DNA of 64,000 nucleotides. Origin: CAZQRP01 sp964596125 (GTDB lineage Bacteria; Chloroflexota; Dehalococcoidia; GIF9; UBA5629). The notes under the pieces are model-generated. The model was not told the DNA's origin. It saw nothing but the letters and a program-made list of their open reading frames with translations, and searched no databases. The DNA lies in NCBI GenBank assembly GCA_964596125.1, contig CAZQRP010000005.1, forward strand, positions 62,001-126,000, read 5' to 3'. This document shows, in pieces, positions 43,769 through 52,597 of this stretch (its first letter is position 1; every line of letters begins with the position of its first letter). A program made the translations under genes and the position numbers.

Positions 43769-44000
43769 TCTTCACCTCATCTGATTAACGCCTGTAAAAA
43801 GTCCTACTACATGATATCTCAATATGCCTGTCAGTGCTATCACTTATGGCCGCATTAACCCGGATGCAGGGCAACCGGTCCATAGATAGCAGCGTATGGC
43901 TCTGAGGGGGAGGTTGGCACTCATATAACAGCAATTGTTCTGCTAATACTCTAAAGAAAAAGGAGCGGCATCTTGACCGGATGACCCGATGACGCTAGAA

Positions 44001-44021
44001 TTACTATTGACTAAATAGTAA
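44001..44021 (+). promoter_or_regulatory. Palindrome upstream of the TetR gene (candidate operator)
   Basis: TTACTATT-N5-AATAGTAA is a perfect 8-base inverted repeat. A TTGACT lies inside it (44007-44012) and TAAAAT follows at 44023-44028, so the site would overlap a promoter. The half-site TTACTA/TAGTAA is also found in the palindrome at 44828-44845. Autoregulation by the TetR protein is inferred. The rest of 43769-44089 shows no gene. Confidence 0.5.
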
Positions 44022-44089
44022 GTAAAATTACTGCCGGCTTTGGGATATAAACAGGTCAAGGACCGGTCATCACCAATTGAGGTGTAGTA

Positions 44090-44680
44090 ATGAACGAAAA
44101 ACTGACAGGTCACGTACCAACACGCAGAGATGAGATCATACGAATAGCCGCCAAAATGTTTGCATCCAAAGGCTATCATGCCACTACGCTTGACGAAATA
44201 GCCAGAGAACTTGGAGTAACCAAACCGGCTCTTTATTACCATGTACACAGTAAAGAGGAGATTCTTCGAGAGATTGTTGTCAAGATAATGGAACCCATGG
44301 AGGCAGTCATTAAAGTAGGTAATTCTTCTTTATCTCCAAGGGAGAAGATAGAACAAATAGTCCAAATACTGGTTAAGTTCAGTGCAGAACGAAAAGAAAC
44401 TACTCTTATTGCTTTTCAGGAAGTAAAAATCCTTCCCAAAAGGACGCGGGATGCAATTCGTCTCCGTGAAAAGAAAGTTGAACATATTTTACAGGCGACT
44501 CTTGAGGAAGGTGTGAGGCAAGGATTTTTTACAACTGGTGACACAAAAATGGCTGCCTTCGCAATTCTGGCCATATCTAATTGGCCCTATCGCTGGTATA
44601 ATCCTGATGGCCCTCTTACACCCATGCAAATAGCAGATGAGTTTATACGTCTTATTGAGAACGGATACCTTAAGCGATAA
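44090..44680 (+). CDS. TetR-family transcriptional regulator
   Basis: This 196-residue protein has the TetR DNA-binding domain (RRDEIIRIAAKMFASKGYHA, then TTLDEIARELGVTKPALYYH and VHSKEEIL). A helical ligand domain follows, including LVKFSAERKETTLIAFQEVK and a C-terminal YRWYNPDGPLTPMQIADEFI. The C-terminal pattern recalls TetR proteins tied to fatty-acid or aromatic acyl-CoA genes. A repressor role for the following molybdenum hydroxylase operon is inferred from a shared palindrome. Confidence 0.92.
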   Translation: MNEKLTGHVPTRRDEIIRIAAKMFASKGYHATTLDEIARELGVTKPALYYHVHSKEEILREIVVKIMEPMEAVIKVGNSSLSPREKIEQIVQILVKFSAERKETTLIAFQEVKILPKRTRDAIRLREKKVEHILQATLEEGVRQGFFTTGDTKMAAFAILAISNWPYRWYNPDGPLTPMQIADEFIRLIENGYLKR

Positions 44681-44790
44681 ATATCGGTATGCCATGATGT
44701 AAGCGGTATTGAACCATTCAATAATTATGAAGGGGTTCTCAAGCAGCCTTTTTCCCGTAACCTTTTTCGAAAAAGACGCCGGTATAACCC

Positions 44791-44820
44791 TTGACAAAAC
44801 AGTTCCATACCATATATAAT
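44791..44820 (+). promoter_or_regulatory. Promoter TTGACA-N18-TATAAT of the molybdenum hydroxylase operon
   Basis: TTGACA (44791-44796) and TATAAT (44815-44820) are perfect boxes with an 18-base spacer. The predicted start near 44827 sits exactly at the edge of the palindrome at 44828-44845, a position where a bound repressor would block transcription. The leader to the first gene (45025) is about 200 bases and shows no other gene. Confidence 0.7.
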
Positions 44821-44827
44821 AGGTATA

Positions 44828-44845
44828 TTACTAACTGGTTAGTAA
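44828..44845 (+). promoter_or_regulatory. TetR-type operator TTACTAAC-N2-GTTAGTAA
   Basis: A perfect palindrome with 8-base arms and a 2-base centre (TTACTAAC TG GTTAGTAA). It lies on the predicted transcription start. Its arms share TTACTA/TAGTAA with the palindrome ahead of the TetR gene. The pattern is like known TetR-family operators. Binding by the neighbouring TetR is inferred. Confidence 0.65.
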
Positions 44846-45024
44846 CTTTGACAGGAGAGCTTATAAGTAGGATAATGACGGCCTCAGTCCAGTATAGTTA
44901 TAGCTGAGATGTGGATGTCGGGATCAGTACATATCTTCTCTCTTGTGAATGTGGTTTTCAACGGTAAAAATGTAAGAAATTATGGCTAATGGATTTATGC
45001 TTGTGATACTGGAGAAAAAGGGCT

Positions 45025-45291
45025 ATGGCTAAGACAATAATGAAATGTCCCTTTTCTAAAGGGCTGTGTGAGGAATGTGCCATCTACCGGGGCAGGCATT
45101 ACTTTTTATGTTTTTGCGAAAAATATCGGGGCTATATAGATAGTCCCGGTGGAACATCTGGTCAAAATGGGACCGGAGCAATTTGGGCAGACTTCAATAG
45201 GAAGTTTGAAATGCCCTCGGTTATCTCTCCCCGGGCTTTTGATCCGTTTACATCGATGCAACAGGATATAAAAATTAAAGAGGAGGGCTGA
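45025..45291 (+). CDS. Small cysteine-rich protein of unknown function at the head of the molybdenum hydroxylase operon
   Basis: This 88-residue protein has six cysteines within the first 40 residues (CPFSKGLCEECAIYRGRHYF, then LCFCEKYRG), a pattern that could bind a metal or an Fe-S cluster. I recognise no family. Its stop comes six bases before the CoxG-like start, so it is translated with the operon. A role in cofactor handling for the hydroxylase is only a guess. Confidence 0.65.
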   Translation: MAKTIMKCPFSKGLCEECAIYRGRHYFLCFCEKYRGYIDSPGGTSGQNGTGAIWADFNRKFEMPSVISPRAFDPFTSMQQDIKIKEEG

Positions 45292-45297
45292 TGTAGC

Positions 45298-45756
45298 ATG
45301 CTATTAGAAGGAAAGTTTAGTTTAAAGGCACCTATTCAGGATGTCTGGAATTTTCTACTCGAGCCAGGGACACTGGCTTCCTGTATTCCCGGTGCCGAGA
45401 CGGTAGAAGCAGTCGATGATAAGACCTATGAAAGCGTAGTGAAGCAGAAGGTCGGACCGATATCGGTAAAACTCAAGTTTACCACAACTATAACTGAAAC
45501 GGACCCGCCCAGGTATTTAAAAGCCGTCGGCAGGGGTGGAGATATCGGTAAGGCGGGCACTTTCAGTCAGGAGACCACTGTTAACCTTACTGAAATTGCG
45601 AAGGATGAAGTTGAGATATCATATAGGTCCAATGCGACTTTAGTCGGCCGGCTGGCTACGTTCGGAGAACGTATAATGCGGGCCAAGGCTAAACAGGTGG
45701 GAGAAGAGTTTACCAGAAATTTACAGGAAAAGCTGGAGAGTCGAACAGCTAAATAG
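45298..45756 (+). CDS. CoxG-like SRPBCC protein
   Basis: This 152-residue protein belongs to the CoxG family (SRPBCC fold): MLLEGKFSLKAPIQDVWNFL, ASCIPGAETVEAVDDKTYES, VKQKVGPISVKLKFTTTITE and RATFGERIM-type end (GRLATFGERIMRAKAKQVGE). CoxG is linked to the recruitment of Mo-containing dehydrogenases to the membrane or to their maturation. Here no C-terminal anchor is visible. It lies at the start of the CoxM-CoxS-CoxL-like operon. Confidence 0.88.
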   Translation: MLLEGKFSLKAPIQDVWNFLLEPGTLASCIPGAETVEAVDDKTYESVVKQKVGPISVKLKFTTTITETDPPRYLKAVGRGGDIGKAGTFSQETTVNLTEIAKDEVEISYRSNATLVGRLATFGERIMRAKAKQVGEEFTRNLQEKLESRTAK

Positions 45757-45822
45757 GAGAAACATATTTAAAATGGAGGCTTACAGCGATAAAGCTGATA
45801 AAAGCGAGGAGGTCAGGCAAGA

Positions 45823-46692
45823 ATGATAAGAGATTTTAAGCACTTGGCTCCTAAAACACTTCAAGAAGCTCTCACCCTGCTGGACAAGCACCAGGATGAT
45901 TGCAAAGTAGTCGGTGGGGGGCAGTCTATGCTGATCCTGATGAGGCAGGGATTGGTTACTCCCGAATATGTAATCAATATTAAGGGTATATCTGATCTAA
46001 GCTATATAAAGTCCGATGGTAAAAACGGGTTGAGAATCGGTGCTCTGACCACACACCGGACTATAGAGAAATCACCGGTGATGAAAAATGGTTTTGGTGT
46101 ACTGTCTGAGATGGAGCAGAGGCTGGCATCAATTCAGACTCGCAACTGGGGTACCATCGGCGGTAATCTGTGTCATGCTGATCCTGCCGGAGACCCAGCA
46201 CCGGTTCTGATAGCATTAAAAGCTACTGTGACCATGGCTAGTGTGAAGGGTGAGAGGACTATGGCGCTTGAAGATTTCTTTATAGACTATTTTGAAACAG
46301 CACTGAAGCCTAATGAGTTGCTCACCGAAATTCAGGTACCTGCGGTACCTCCTCACACCGGCACGGCTTATACCAAGTTTAATATAATACAGAGCGATAT
46401 GGCGACGGTGGGAGTTGCAGTGTCAATTACACTGGGCTCACAAAACAACGCCTGTGAAGATGTTCGGATAGTACTGGGAGCTTCAGCACCGACTCCGATG
46501 AGGTCGAAAGGTGCGGAAGAAGTACTAAGGGGTAAAAAGATTACCGATGAGCTGCTTAAAGAGGCGGGACAAATAGCTTCTGACGAAGCTGAGCCCGTTT
46601 CTGACATTCATGCCTCAGACGAGTACCGGCGAGAGCTGGTGAAGGTCCTGGTGAAGCGAATGGGTAAGGAAGCCCTGGCCAGGGCTCAATAG
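45823..46692 (+). CDS. FAD-binding (medium, CoxM-like) subunit of a molybdenum hydroxylase
   Basis: This 289-residue protein has both FAD-binding motifs of the family, VGGGQSMLILM and TIGGNLCHADPAGDPAPVLI. A C-terminal domain follows (VRIVLGASAPTPMRSKGAEE). Its length is normal for CoxM/XdhB-type subunits. It has no extra [4Fe-4S] insertion as seen in the 4-hydroxybenzoyl-CoA reductase beta subunit. It moves electrons from the 2Fe-2S subunit to an acceptor. Confidence 0.9.
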   Translation: MIRDFKHLAPKTLQEALTLLDKHQDDCKVVGGGQSMLILMRQGLVTPEYVINIKGISDLSYIKSDGKNGLRIGALTTHRTIEKSPVMKNGFGVLSEMEQRLASIQTRNWGTIGGNLCHADPAGDPAPVLIALKATVTMASVKGERTMALEDFFIDYFETALKPNELLTEIQVPAVPPHTGTAYTKFNIIQSDMATVGVAVSITLGSQNNACEDVRIVLGASAPTPMRSKGAEEVLRGKKITDELLKEAGQIASDEAEPVSDIHASDEYRRELVKVLVKRMGKEALARAQ

Positions 46693-46727
46693 GCATAAGC
46701 TTACTACGACTATGGGAGGTTTTATTT

Positions 46728-47207
46728 ATGAAAGAAGAACTGAGATTGACAGTTAACGGTCAGCCCTACGAGCTTTATATAAAGCCGAAGAAACTTCTGG
46801 CAGAGGTGTTGAGAGACGAACTGGGATTTACCGGGACCAAGAGAGGGTGCAATAGTAGTGCTTGTGGTGCCTGCACAGTTATTCTTAATGGCATGGCGGT
46901 TAAGTCTTGCTCGGTACTGGCACTTCAAGCAAATGATGGAAAGGTACAGACAATTGAGGGATTGGCCGATGGGCCTGAACTGCATCCTATTCAGAAAGCC
47001 TTTCTTGATCACGGTGCTTTCCAATGTGGTTTCTGTACTGCAGGGATGTTGATGTCAACGAAGGCATTACTGGATGAAAACAAAAACCCCACCAAGGAGC
47101 AAATAAAAGAGAGTATCGACGGCAACATCTGCCGGTGCACCGGCTATAACAGCATTATCCGGGCGATAACCGATGTGGTCAAGGGTAAGTATAAGGAGGC
47201 GAAATGA
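46728..47207 (+). CDS. [2Fe-2S] (small, CoxS-like) subunit of a molybdenum hydroxylase
   Basis: This 159-residue protein has the plant-type ferredoxin motif GCNSSACGACTVILNG plus a Cys in AVKSCSVLALQA, and the helical-domain cluster FQCGFCTAGMLMS with NICRCTGYNSI. This gives two [2Fe-2S] sites, as expected for small subunits. Its stop overlaps the large subunit start by four bases, so the two are coupled. The start has a good GGGAGG site. Confidence 0.93.
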   Translation: MKEELRLTVNGQPYELYIKPKKLLAEVLRDELGFTGTKRGCNSSACGACTVILNGMAVKSCSVLALQANDGKVQTIEGLADGPELHPIQKAFLDHGAFQCGFCTAGMLMSTKALLDENKNPTKEQIKESIDGNICRCTGYNSIIRAITDVVKGKYKEAK

Positions 47208-49477
47208 GCAATTATTCAGTAATTGGCAAACGGGTCCATAGAGTTGACGGACCGGAGAAGATAACTGGTAACGCTAAGTACACTTTCGATATAGTTCTGC
47301 CCAATATGCTTTACGGTAAAATACTGAGAAGCCCGCATCCCCATGCTAAGATTCTTAATATTGATACCAGCCAGGCGGAAAAGATAGTTGGAGTAAAGGC
47401 AATAGTTACGGGAAAGGATACACTGGGAATTAAACAAGGTATATGGCGACGCTTCCCTGAACTATGTGATGAGGAAATACTCTGTCGTGAAAAGGTACGC
47501 TATATCGGCGATCCTGTTGCGGCAGTGGCCGCCATTGACGAAGATACTGCTGAGGAAGCACTGGACTTGATCGAGGTTGAATATGAGCCTCTGCCGGCCG
47601 TCTTTGATCCGATGGAAGCAATTAAAGAGGATGCGCCTCAAATTCACGATGGTGTTGAGCTTAACATTAATGTCAGCCGCCACATTGAGTGGGGTGATGT
47701 CGATGAAGCTTTTAAGCACTGCGACTATATTCGTGAAGACCAGTTCAAATGTTCATCCCAGGCCCATCTTTGCATGGAGACCCATGATGCTATCGCCAGC
47801 TTCGGTTATGATGGTAAGCTAACGGTTTGGACATCGACCCAATCCTCATACTACATCCAGGCACTGCTTGCCGGCATGCTCGGTTTGAGGGAGGGCGATA
47901 TAAGAGTGATAAAGCCCCACACAGGAGGTGGGTTCGGCAGCAAGTTTGAGTTGGACTCCCCGCAGTTTTGTGCTTCCCTGTTGTCCATGAAGCTATGCCG
48001 ACCGGTGAAGATAGTGCTGACCCGGGAAGAAGAGTTCACTGCTACGAAACGGCGGACGCCGATGTACTATGCACTGAAACTTGGCGCCAAGAAAGATGGC
48101 ACTCTGTTAGCCAAGGAAGTCCGGGTGATTACCGAGGGCGGTGCCTACACCGGTATGGGAGCTACAGCACTCTACCTGACCGGTTTCTTTTCCTCATTCC
48201 CGTATAAGTATCCTAACTACAGATATGACGGCTATCGGGTCTACACCAATACAGCGCCCACGTCGGCCATGCGGGGCTTTGGTGCTCCCCAGTCAACATT
48301 TGTTGGTGAGTCCCAGCTCGACATGCTGGCTGAAGAGATGGGCATAGATCCGATTGAAATCAGACGTATAAATGGCATGACGCCTGATTACGAGGTTCCG
48401 GGACAGGCTTATATTCAAAGCTGTGGCTTTCACCAGTGCCTAGACAGGATTGAGGAACATATTAAGGAACGAGGCAAATTACCTCCTAATCATGGTATAG
48501 GCATAGCTGCTTACGGCTTTATGTCCGGAGGTATCTTTAACTGGTTTGATACGCCCTATGCGTTCTCAGCGGCTATAGTCCGGATAAATATTGATGGTAA
48601 GGTCGATCTGTTTACCGGAGCTAATGAAATCGGTCAGGGTTCTGATACTACACTGAGCATGATTTGTGCTGAGGAGTTGGGCATAGGTCTGAATGATATC
48701 AGGATCCATGCTGCCGATACCGGCATATGTCCTGCTGATCTTGGTGCCTGGGGCAGTAGAGAAACGCTGATGAACGGTAATGCGGTAAAAATGGCAGCCG
48801 CAGACGCCAAACAGCAGATTATGGAATTCGCTGCCGCCAAGATGGGTGTTAACATTGTCTATGATCTTGATATCAAAGACGGCTGGATTCACCTGGTCGA
48901 CCGTCCTGAAAGAGGTGTTTCTTACTATGACATCGTGAAACAGGCGATAAGAGGAAAAGATGGTGAAGTTATCATCGGGCGGGGGCACTACACTCCCCAT
49001 CGCAAGGGTATGATATCACCAGCGTATAGCTTTGGTCTCCAGGCTGCTGAAGTAGAGGTAGACCCTGAGACAGGGAGATACAAACTGGTGAATGTGACTA
49101 CCGCGCATGAGAGTGGTACCATAATCAATCCTGTAGGCATTGAAGGACAGTTGGAAGGGGCAATAATGATGGCCGGCGGCTACGGCTTTTGCGAGGACCA
49201 GCCGATGGACGAGGGAAAGATACTGAATCCGTCTATTGCCGATTATAAGCTTATCCGCTCTTTGGATATGCCGGAGACCAAGATCTTGGAGCTTGATACC
49301 TACGAACCTGAGGGACCATTCGGTGCAAAAGAGGCTGGCGAAGGATTGACCAATCCTACTGCTGGTGCTATTGGCAATGCTGTATATAAAGCCGTTGGCG
49401 TACGAATACATGATTTGCCGATTACACCGGAGAAGGTGTTTAGAGCACTGCGAGAGAAGGAGAAGCAAGGCAAGTAG
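47204..49477 (+). CDS. Molybdenum-binding (large, CoxL/XdhA-like) subunit of a molybdenum hydroxylase, not a CO dehydrogenase
   Basis: This 757-residue subunit has the xanthine dehydrogenase family motifs: VIKPHTGGGFGSKFE, GANEIGQGSDTTLSM, PTSAMRGFGAPQST and the catalytic Glu710 in GPFGAKEAGEG. The CO dehydrogenase active-site loop AYRCSFR is absent: PTSAMRGFGAP stands there, as in purine, aldehyde, and aromatic acyl-CoA hydroxylases and reductases. The substrate is unknown. Nearby crotonase and acyl-CoA dehydrogenase genes hint at a carboxylic acid or CoA ester. The length is normal. Confidence 0.9.
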   Translation: MSNYSVIGKRVHRVDGPEKITGNAKYTFDIVLPNMLYGKILRSPHPHAKILNIDTSQAEKIVGVKAIVTGKDTLGIKQGIWRRFPELCDEEILCREKVRYIGDPVAAVAAIDEDTAEEALDLIEVEYEPLPAVFDPMEAIKEDAPQIHDGVELNINVSRHIEWGDVDEAFKHCDYIREDQFKCSSQAHLCMETHDAIASFGYDGKLTVWTSTQSSYYIQALLAGMLGLREGDIRVIKPHTGGGFGSKFELDSPQFCASLLSMKLCRPVKIVLTREEEFTATKRRTPMYYALKLGAKKDGTLLAKEVRVITEGGAYTGMGATALYLTGFFSSFPYKYPNYRYDGYRVYTNTAPTSAMRGFGAPQSTFVGESQLDMLAEEMGIDPIEIRRINGMTPDYEVPGQAYIQSCGFHQCLDRIEEHIKERGKLPPNHGIGIAAYGFMSGGIFNWFDTPYAFSAAIVRINIDGKVDLFTGANEIGQGSDTTLSMICAEELGIGLNDIRIHAADTGICPADLGAWGSRETLMNGNAVKMAAADAKQQIMEFAAAKMGVNIVYDLDIKDGWIHLVDRPERGVSYYDIVKQAIRGKDGEVIIGRGHYTPHRKGMISPAYSFGLQAAEVEVDPETGRYKLVNVTTAHESGTIINPVGIEGQLEGAIMMAGGYGFCEDQPMDEGKILNPSIADYKLIRSLDMPETKILELDTYEPEGPFGAKEAGEGLTNPTAGAIGNAVYKAVGVRIHDLPITPEKVFRALREKEKQGK

Positions 49478-49516
49478 TTAAATATAATAGACTTTGAATT
49501 GAACAGGAGGTTATCG

Positions 49517-49735
49517 ATGAGCTACCACTGTCCGGTATGCAATAAAGTGTCAAGCACCTCTTTGGACCTGGCGCGACATATGATTGGAAGAGGGGACAAG
49601 GTGCATAGAGACTGGATTAACTCAAAAGGTTTTAAATACTCAGAGTTACTTGCCCTGCAATTCAAGTCCTTTGGCGGCGAAGGTTACAGGGCTTTATCTG
49701 AGTTGGTGGAAAAAGAAACGAAAGTAGAAGATTAG
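49517..49735 (+). CDS. Small C2H2-type zinc finger-like protein
   Basis: The start at ATG 49517 (MSYHCPVCNKV) has AGGAGG at 49505-49510; a TTG frame at 49499 is less likely. The 72-residue protein has CPVC followed by two His (HMIGRGDKVH) spaced as a C2H2-like zinc site, and a helical tail. It closes the molybdenum hydroxylase operon (39 bases after its large subunit). Its role is unknown. A metal-binding accessory is plausible. Confidence 0.7.
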   Translation: MSYHCPVCNKVSSTSLDLARHMIGRGDKVHRDWINSKGFKYSELLALQFKSFGGEGYRALSELVEKETKVED

Positions 49736-50143
49736 TTAATCAATAGATTTATACTACTCAATGCATGAGGTACTGCAAGGGATTTTCTCTTTAGATTGAC
49801 TGGCTGAAATAGTACCGCTTTACATTTCAAATATAGATAGTATTACCTACCAGAGTTCAACAATAAACTAATCCATTTAGCTATGCTGGCTGGAAAATCA
49901 AGCCAGTTGCTCGAGGTGTTGTTCAAGCACCATTAGCGATACTATCAACCGCGCCATGCCAGTATTCGGAGCATTGCACAAACTGACCGTAGTCTTTTTC
50001 CATGGATAAACTATATAATTTCAGCTAAGGGCATGAATATTGTATTATTTTTTACCTGTTCTTCAGAAAAACAATCTCAGTGCGAAAATTATCTGACAAT
50101 CGAAGCAGTATTACCATATTCTGCTCGATACTATTGTACGTGG
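49736..50143. other. Intergenic stretch without recognisable gene
   Basis: About 400 bases between convergent transcription units. It is AT-rich and holds no frame with coding character, no strong hairpin and no repeat that I could see. A terminator for either unit was not found. Confidence 0.45.
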
Positions 50144-51415
50144 TCATAGAGGGTTGTTACGCATATTAAGCCTTTTTGTTCTGGTCAGCGCCGCAAGTAG
50201 AGTTGCCAGTAACATATTCGCTGCACTGATTATAAAGGCCGTGGAATAACTACCAGTGACATCGAACACAAATCCCCCTAAAGAAGGGCCAATAGCCGCA
50301 CCCACTGTCCACCCGACACCTATTATGCCCATGATTGCCCCAATACTGCGCATTCCAAAAACATCGCTGATTAGTACTGTTACTTGAGAGCTAAGGCCCC
50401 CCCATGAGAAGCCAATGACCACGGCGACCAGATAAAACATCCATAAGTCTTGTATCCAGATGAGCCATATGAGCGCTCCAGCCTGAATTATAGCACTGGT
50501 GACAGCCGGTATTTTTCTGCCAATAGTATCGGAAATCCTGCCCACTGCTACCCGTCCTACGATGGATGTGCCTCCCACCAGACTAAGGATAACCGCCGCA
50601 TCTATCGGTGCAATACCCAGATCAATAGCGTGGGGTACTATATGGGTTAAAATAAGATGTACACTCAAGGATAATAGCAGCCAGGTGAATCCCAGAAACC
50701 AGAAGTTACCGGTTCTGATCGCTTCCGGCAGCGAGAGTCCGATTGGTTGTATGCGTCTCCCTTTATCTTCTGACTGAAGTTCAGCCACTTCTGGTTTTAC
50801 ACCATCGGGCAGAAGTCCCATTTCACCAGGGTCTTTTTTTAACAAAGCAGACATGGAAGCTACGACACACCAGGAAACTACTGCCAGGATAATGAATGCC
50901 ATACGCCAATCGAAGGTGGCAATGAGATATGAAGCAAATGGTGCCATAACAAATGTACCTGCCGCGCTCCCTGCGCCAGAAATACCCAGAGCGAACCCCC
51001 GTCGTTTCACAAACCATCTGGAAACGGTAGAGTTAACCACCGTAAATACCGGGCCTGTCCCGAATGCCAGCAGGAAACTATAACTCATGTATAGATGCCA
51101 CGGGGTGCCGGCCTGGCTCGTTAGTAGAAGGCTCAGGCCGGTAAACATTCCCATCAGGAAGGTAACTTTCCTGGGACCGTATTTGTCTAAAGCCCAGCCG
51201 CCCAGAACTGAGCATACACTGGCGACTACCATATGAGCAGAGAATATTGACGAAATAGCCGTTCTGGTCAATTCAAAATCGCTCTCGATAGACTTGAAAA
51301 ACACGCCAAAGGAATAGCGCATTCCAAAACTTGCCAGACCCACTATTAAACTGGCTATAATCACCACCCAGCCATAAAATACCTTGTCCTGGATCTTTAA
51401 AAACAAACCGGGCAC
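50144..51415 (-). CDS. MFS transporter (OFA/monocarboxylate-type)
   Basis: This 423-residue carrier has twelve membrane segments. It has VFYGWVVIIASLIVGLASFG near the start, and loop motifs GGWALDKYGPRKV and VGRISDTIGRKIP. It is similar in layout to the other three OFA-like carriers. The central loop (about 195-225) is charged. The substrate is unknown. It is transcribed away from the crotonase gene, with about 350 bases between them. Confidence 0.85.
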   Translation of the reverse strand: MPGLFLKIQDKVFYGWVVIIASLIVGLASFGMRYSFGVFFKSIESDFELTRTAISSIFSAHMVVASVCSVLGGWALDKYGPRKVTFLMGMFTGLSLLLTSQAGTPWHLYMSYSFLLAFGTGPVFTVVNSTVSRWFVKRRGFALGISGAGSAAGTFVMAPFASYLIATFDWRMAFIILAVVSWCVVASMSALLKKDPGEMGLLPDGVKPEVAELQSEDKGRRIQPIGLSLPEAIRTGNFWFLGFTWLLLSLSVHLILTHIVPHAIDLGIAPIDAAVILSLVGGTSIVGRVAVGRISDTIGRKIPAVTSAIIQAGALIWLIWIQDLWMFYLVAVVIGFSWGGLSSQVTVLISDVFGMRSIGAIMGIIGVGWTVGAAIGPSLGGFVFDVTGSYSTAFIISAANMLLATLLAALTRTKRLNMRNNPL

Positions 51416-51689
51416 TTCATACTCCTTATTATCGAGGCAGACATAATTAGGGCATTTACTTCCAGGATAACTGTAATTAAGGGATCAGTGAATGTGCGTG
51501 TCTATTCAGCAGCCTCAATATAACTCGATTCCAAACACTTTAAATAGCTGCCCCTGTTTTGTCAAGTATTAGCGGCCCGGGCTTCTGGTAATGATAGCCT
51601 CTTATTTCATATTTTTTCTTTTCCGGAATGTTGAACATAGTATTAAATTTCATACTAGGCTCAACATAGGACTTGAAAGGGAACTCCTG

Positions 51690-51719
51690 TTGAAACTCAC
51701 GATACTTGTTTGCTATAAT
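51690..51719 (+). promoter_or_regulatory. Promoter TTGAAA-N18-TATAAT for the crotonase operon
   Basis: TTGAAA (51690-51695) and TATAAT (51714-51719) with an 18-base spacer precede the enoyl-CoA hydratase start by 50 bases. A good ribosome site AGAGGGAGG lies at about 51752-51760. The remainder of 51416-51768 shows no gene. Confidence 0.6.
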
Positions 51720-51768
51720 TCAAACGTCTTTCTCCATCTGCATCTAAAAACAAGAGGGAGGTCTAATT

Positions 51769-52539
51769 ATGCTTCTTGATTACAAGAAAGAAGGCAAAAT
51801 TGCTATTTTCACCCTGAATCGTCCTGATGCCATGAATTCTATGAATCCAGATCTTTATAAGGAGCTAAGCGATGCGTTGGTAGATTTTAAGGATGATGAT
51901 GAGCTATTGGTTGGCATAATTACAGGAGCGGGTGAGAAAGCTTTCTGCGCCGGTGCGGATGTAAAATCCATGCTTCCTATGATGAAGGAATTACCAGGCC
52001 GGCCATGGGCGGAACCTCCAACCATCATGCGGGGATTGAAATTGTGGAAACCAGTTATTGCGGCTGTGAATGGTGTTGCCATGGGTGGGGGGTTGGAAAT
52101 ATGTCTTGCGTGCGATGTAAGGATAGCTTCAGAAAATGCCTTATTTGCGGTACCGGAAGTCACATTAGGACTCATTCCAGGCTGGGGAGGGACGCAGCGA
52201 TTACCCAGAGTTATTCCCTGGGCTAAAGCTGCCGAACTATTGTTAACCGGACGACCTATTGACGCACAGGAGGCTTATCGAATTGGATTGGTCAATAAGG
52301 TTGTACCTCTTGCTGAACTTATGCCAACGGCGAAACAGATGGCGGATCTGCTATGTAGACCGGCACCCCTGGCTGTTAGAGCTGCCAAGCAGGCAATGTA
52401 TGAAGGGACGAGTCTCTCTCTGACTGAGGGACTGGAGTTGGAGAAAGCCTTATGCGATTTTGTTATGACTACCGAAGACTTCAATGAAGGCTGCAGCGCT
52501 TTTATGGAGAAAAGAAAACCTGAATATAAAGGGAAATAA
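51769..52539 (+). CDS. Enoyl-CoA hydratase/isomerase (crotonase) family protein
   Basis: This 256-residue protein shows the crotonase oxyanion-hole segments: TGAGEKAFCAGADVKSMLPM and VNGVAMGGGLEICLACDVRI. A catalytic-type Glu lies in FAVPEVTLGLIPGWGGTQRL. Two Glu are typical of hydratases; the equivalents here are plausible but were not aligned. It hydrates trans-2-enoyl-CoA to 3-hydroxyacyl-CoA. The 3-hydroxyacyl-CoA dehydrogenase gene follows 58 bases later, making a two-gene beta-oxidation or butyrate-type pair. No thiolase is in the window. Confidence 0.9.
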   Translation: MLLDYKKEGKIAIFTLNRPDAMNSMNPDLYKELSDALVDFKDDDELLVGIITGAGEKAFCAGADVKSMLPMMKELPGRPWAEPPTIMRGLKLWKPVIAAVNGVAMGGGLEICLACDVRIASENALFAVPEVTLGLIPGWGGTQRLPRVIPWAKAAELLLTGRPIDAQEAYRIGLVNKVVPLAELMPTAKQMADLLCRPAPLAVRAAKQAMYEGTSLSLTEGLELEKALCDFVMTTEDFNEGCSAFMEKRKPEYKGK

Positions 52540-52597
52540 TGACCATTTTAAAGCGAACAAGGTAAAGATTCTTGAATAAAACGAAGGAGAGGTTAAA

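Noticed and set aside
45298..49477. Aerobic CO dehydrogenase operon
   Set aside because: The large subunit lacks the AYRCSFR active-site loop that defines CO dehydrogenase, so only the general molybdenum hydroxylase call is kept.
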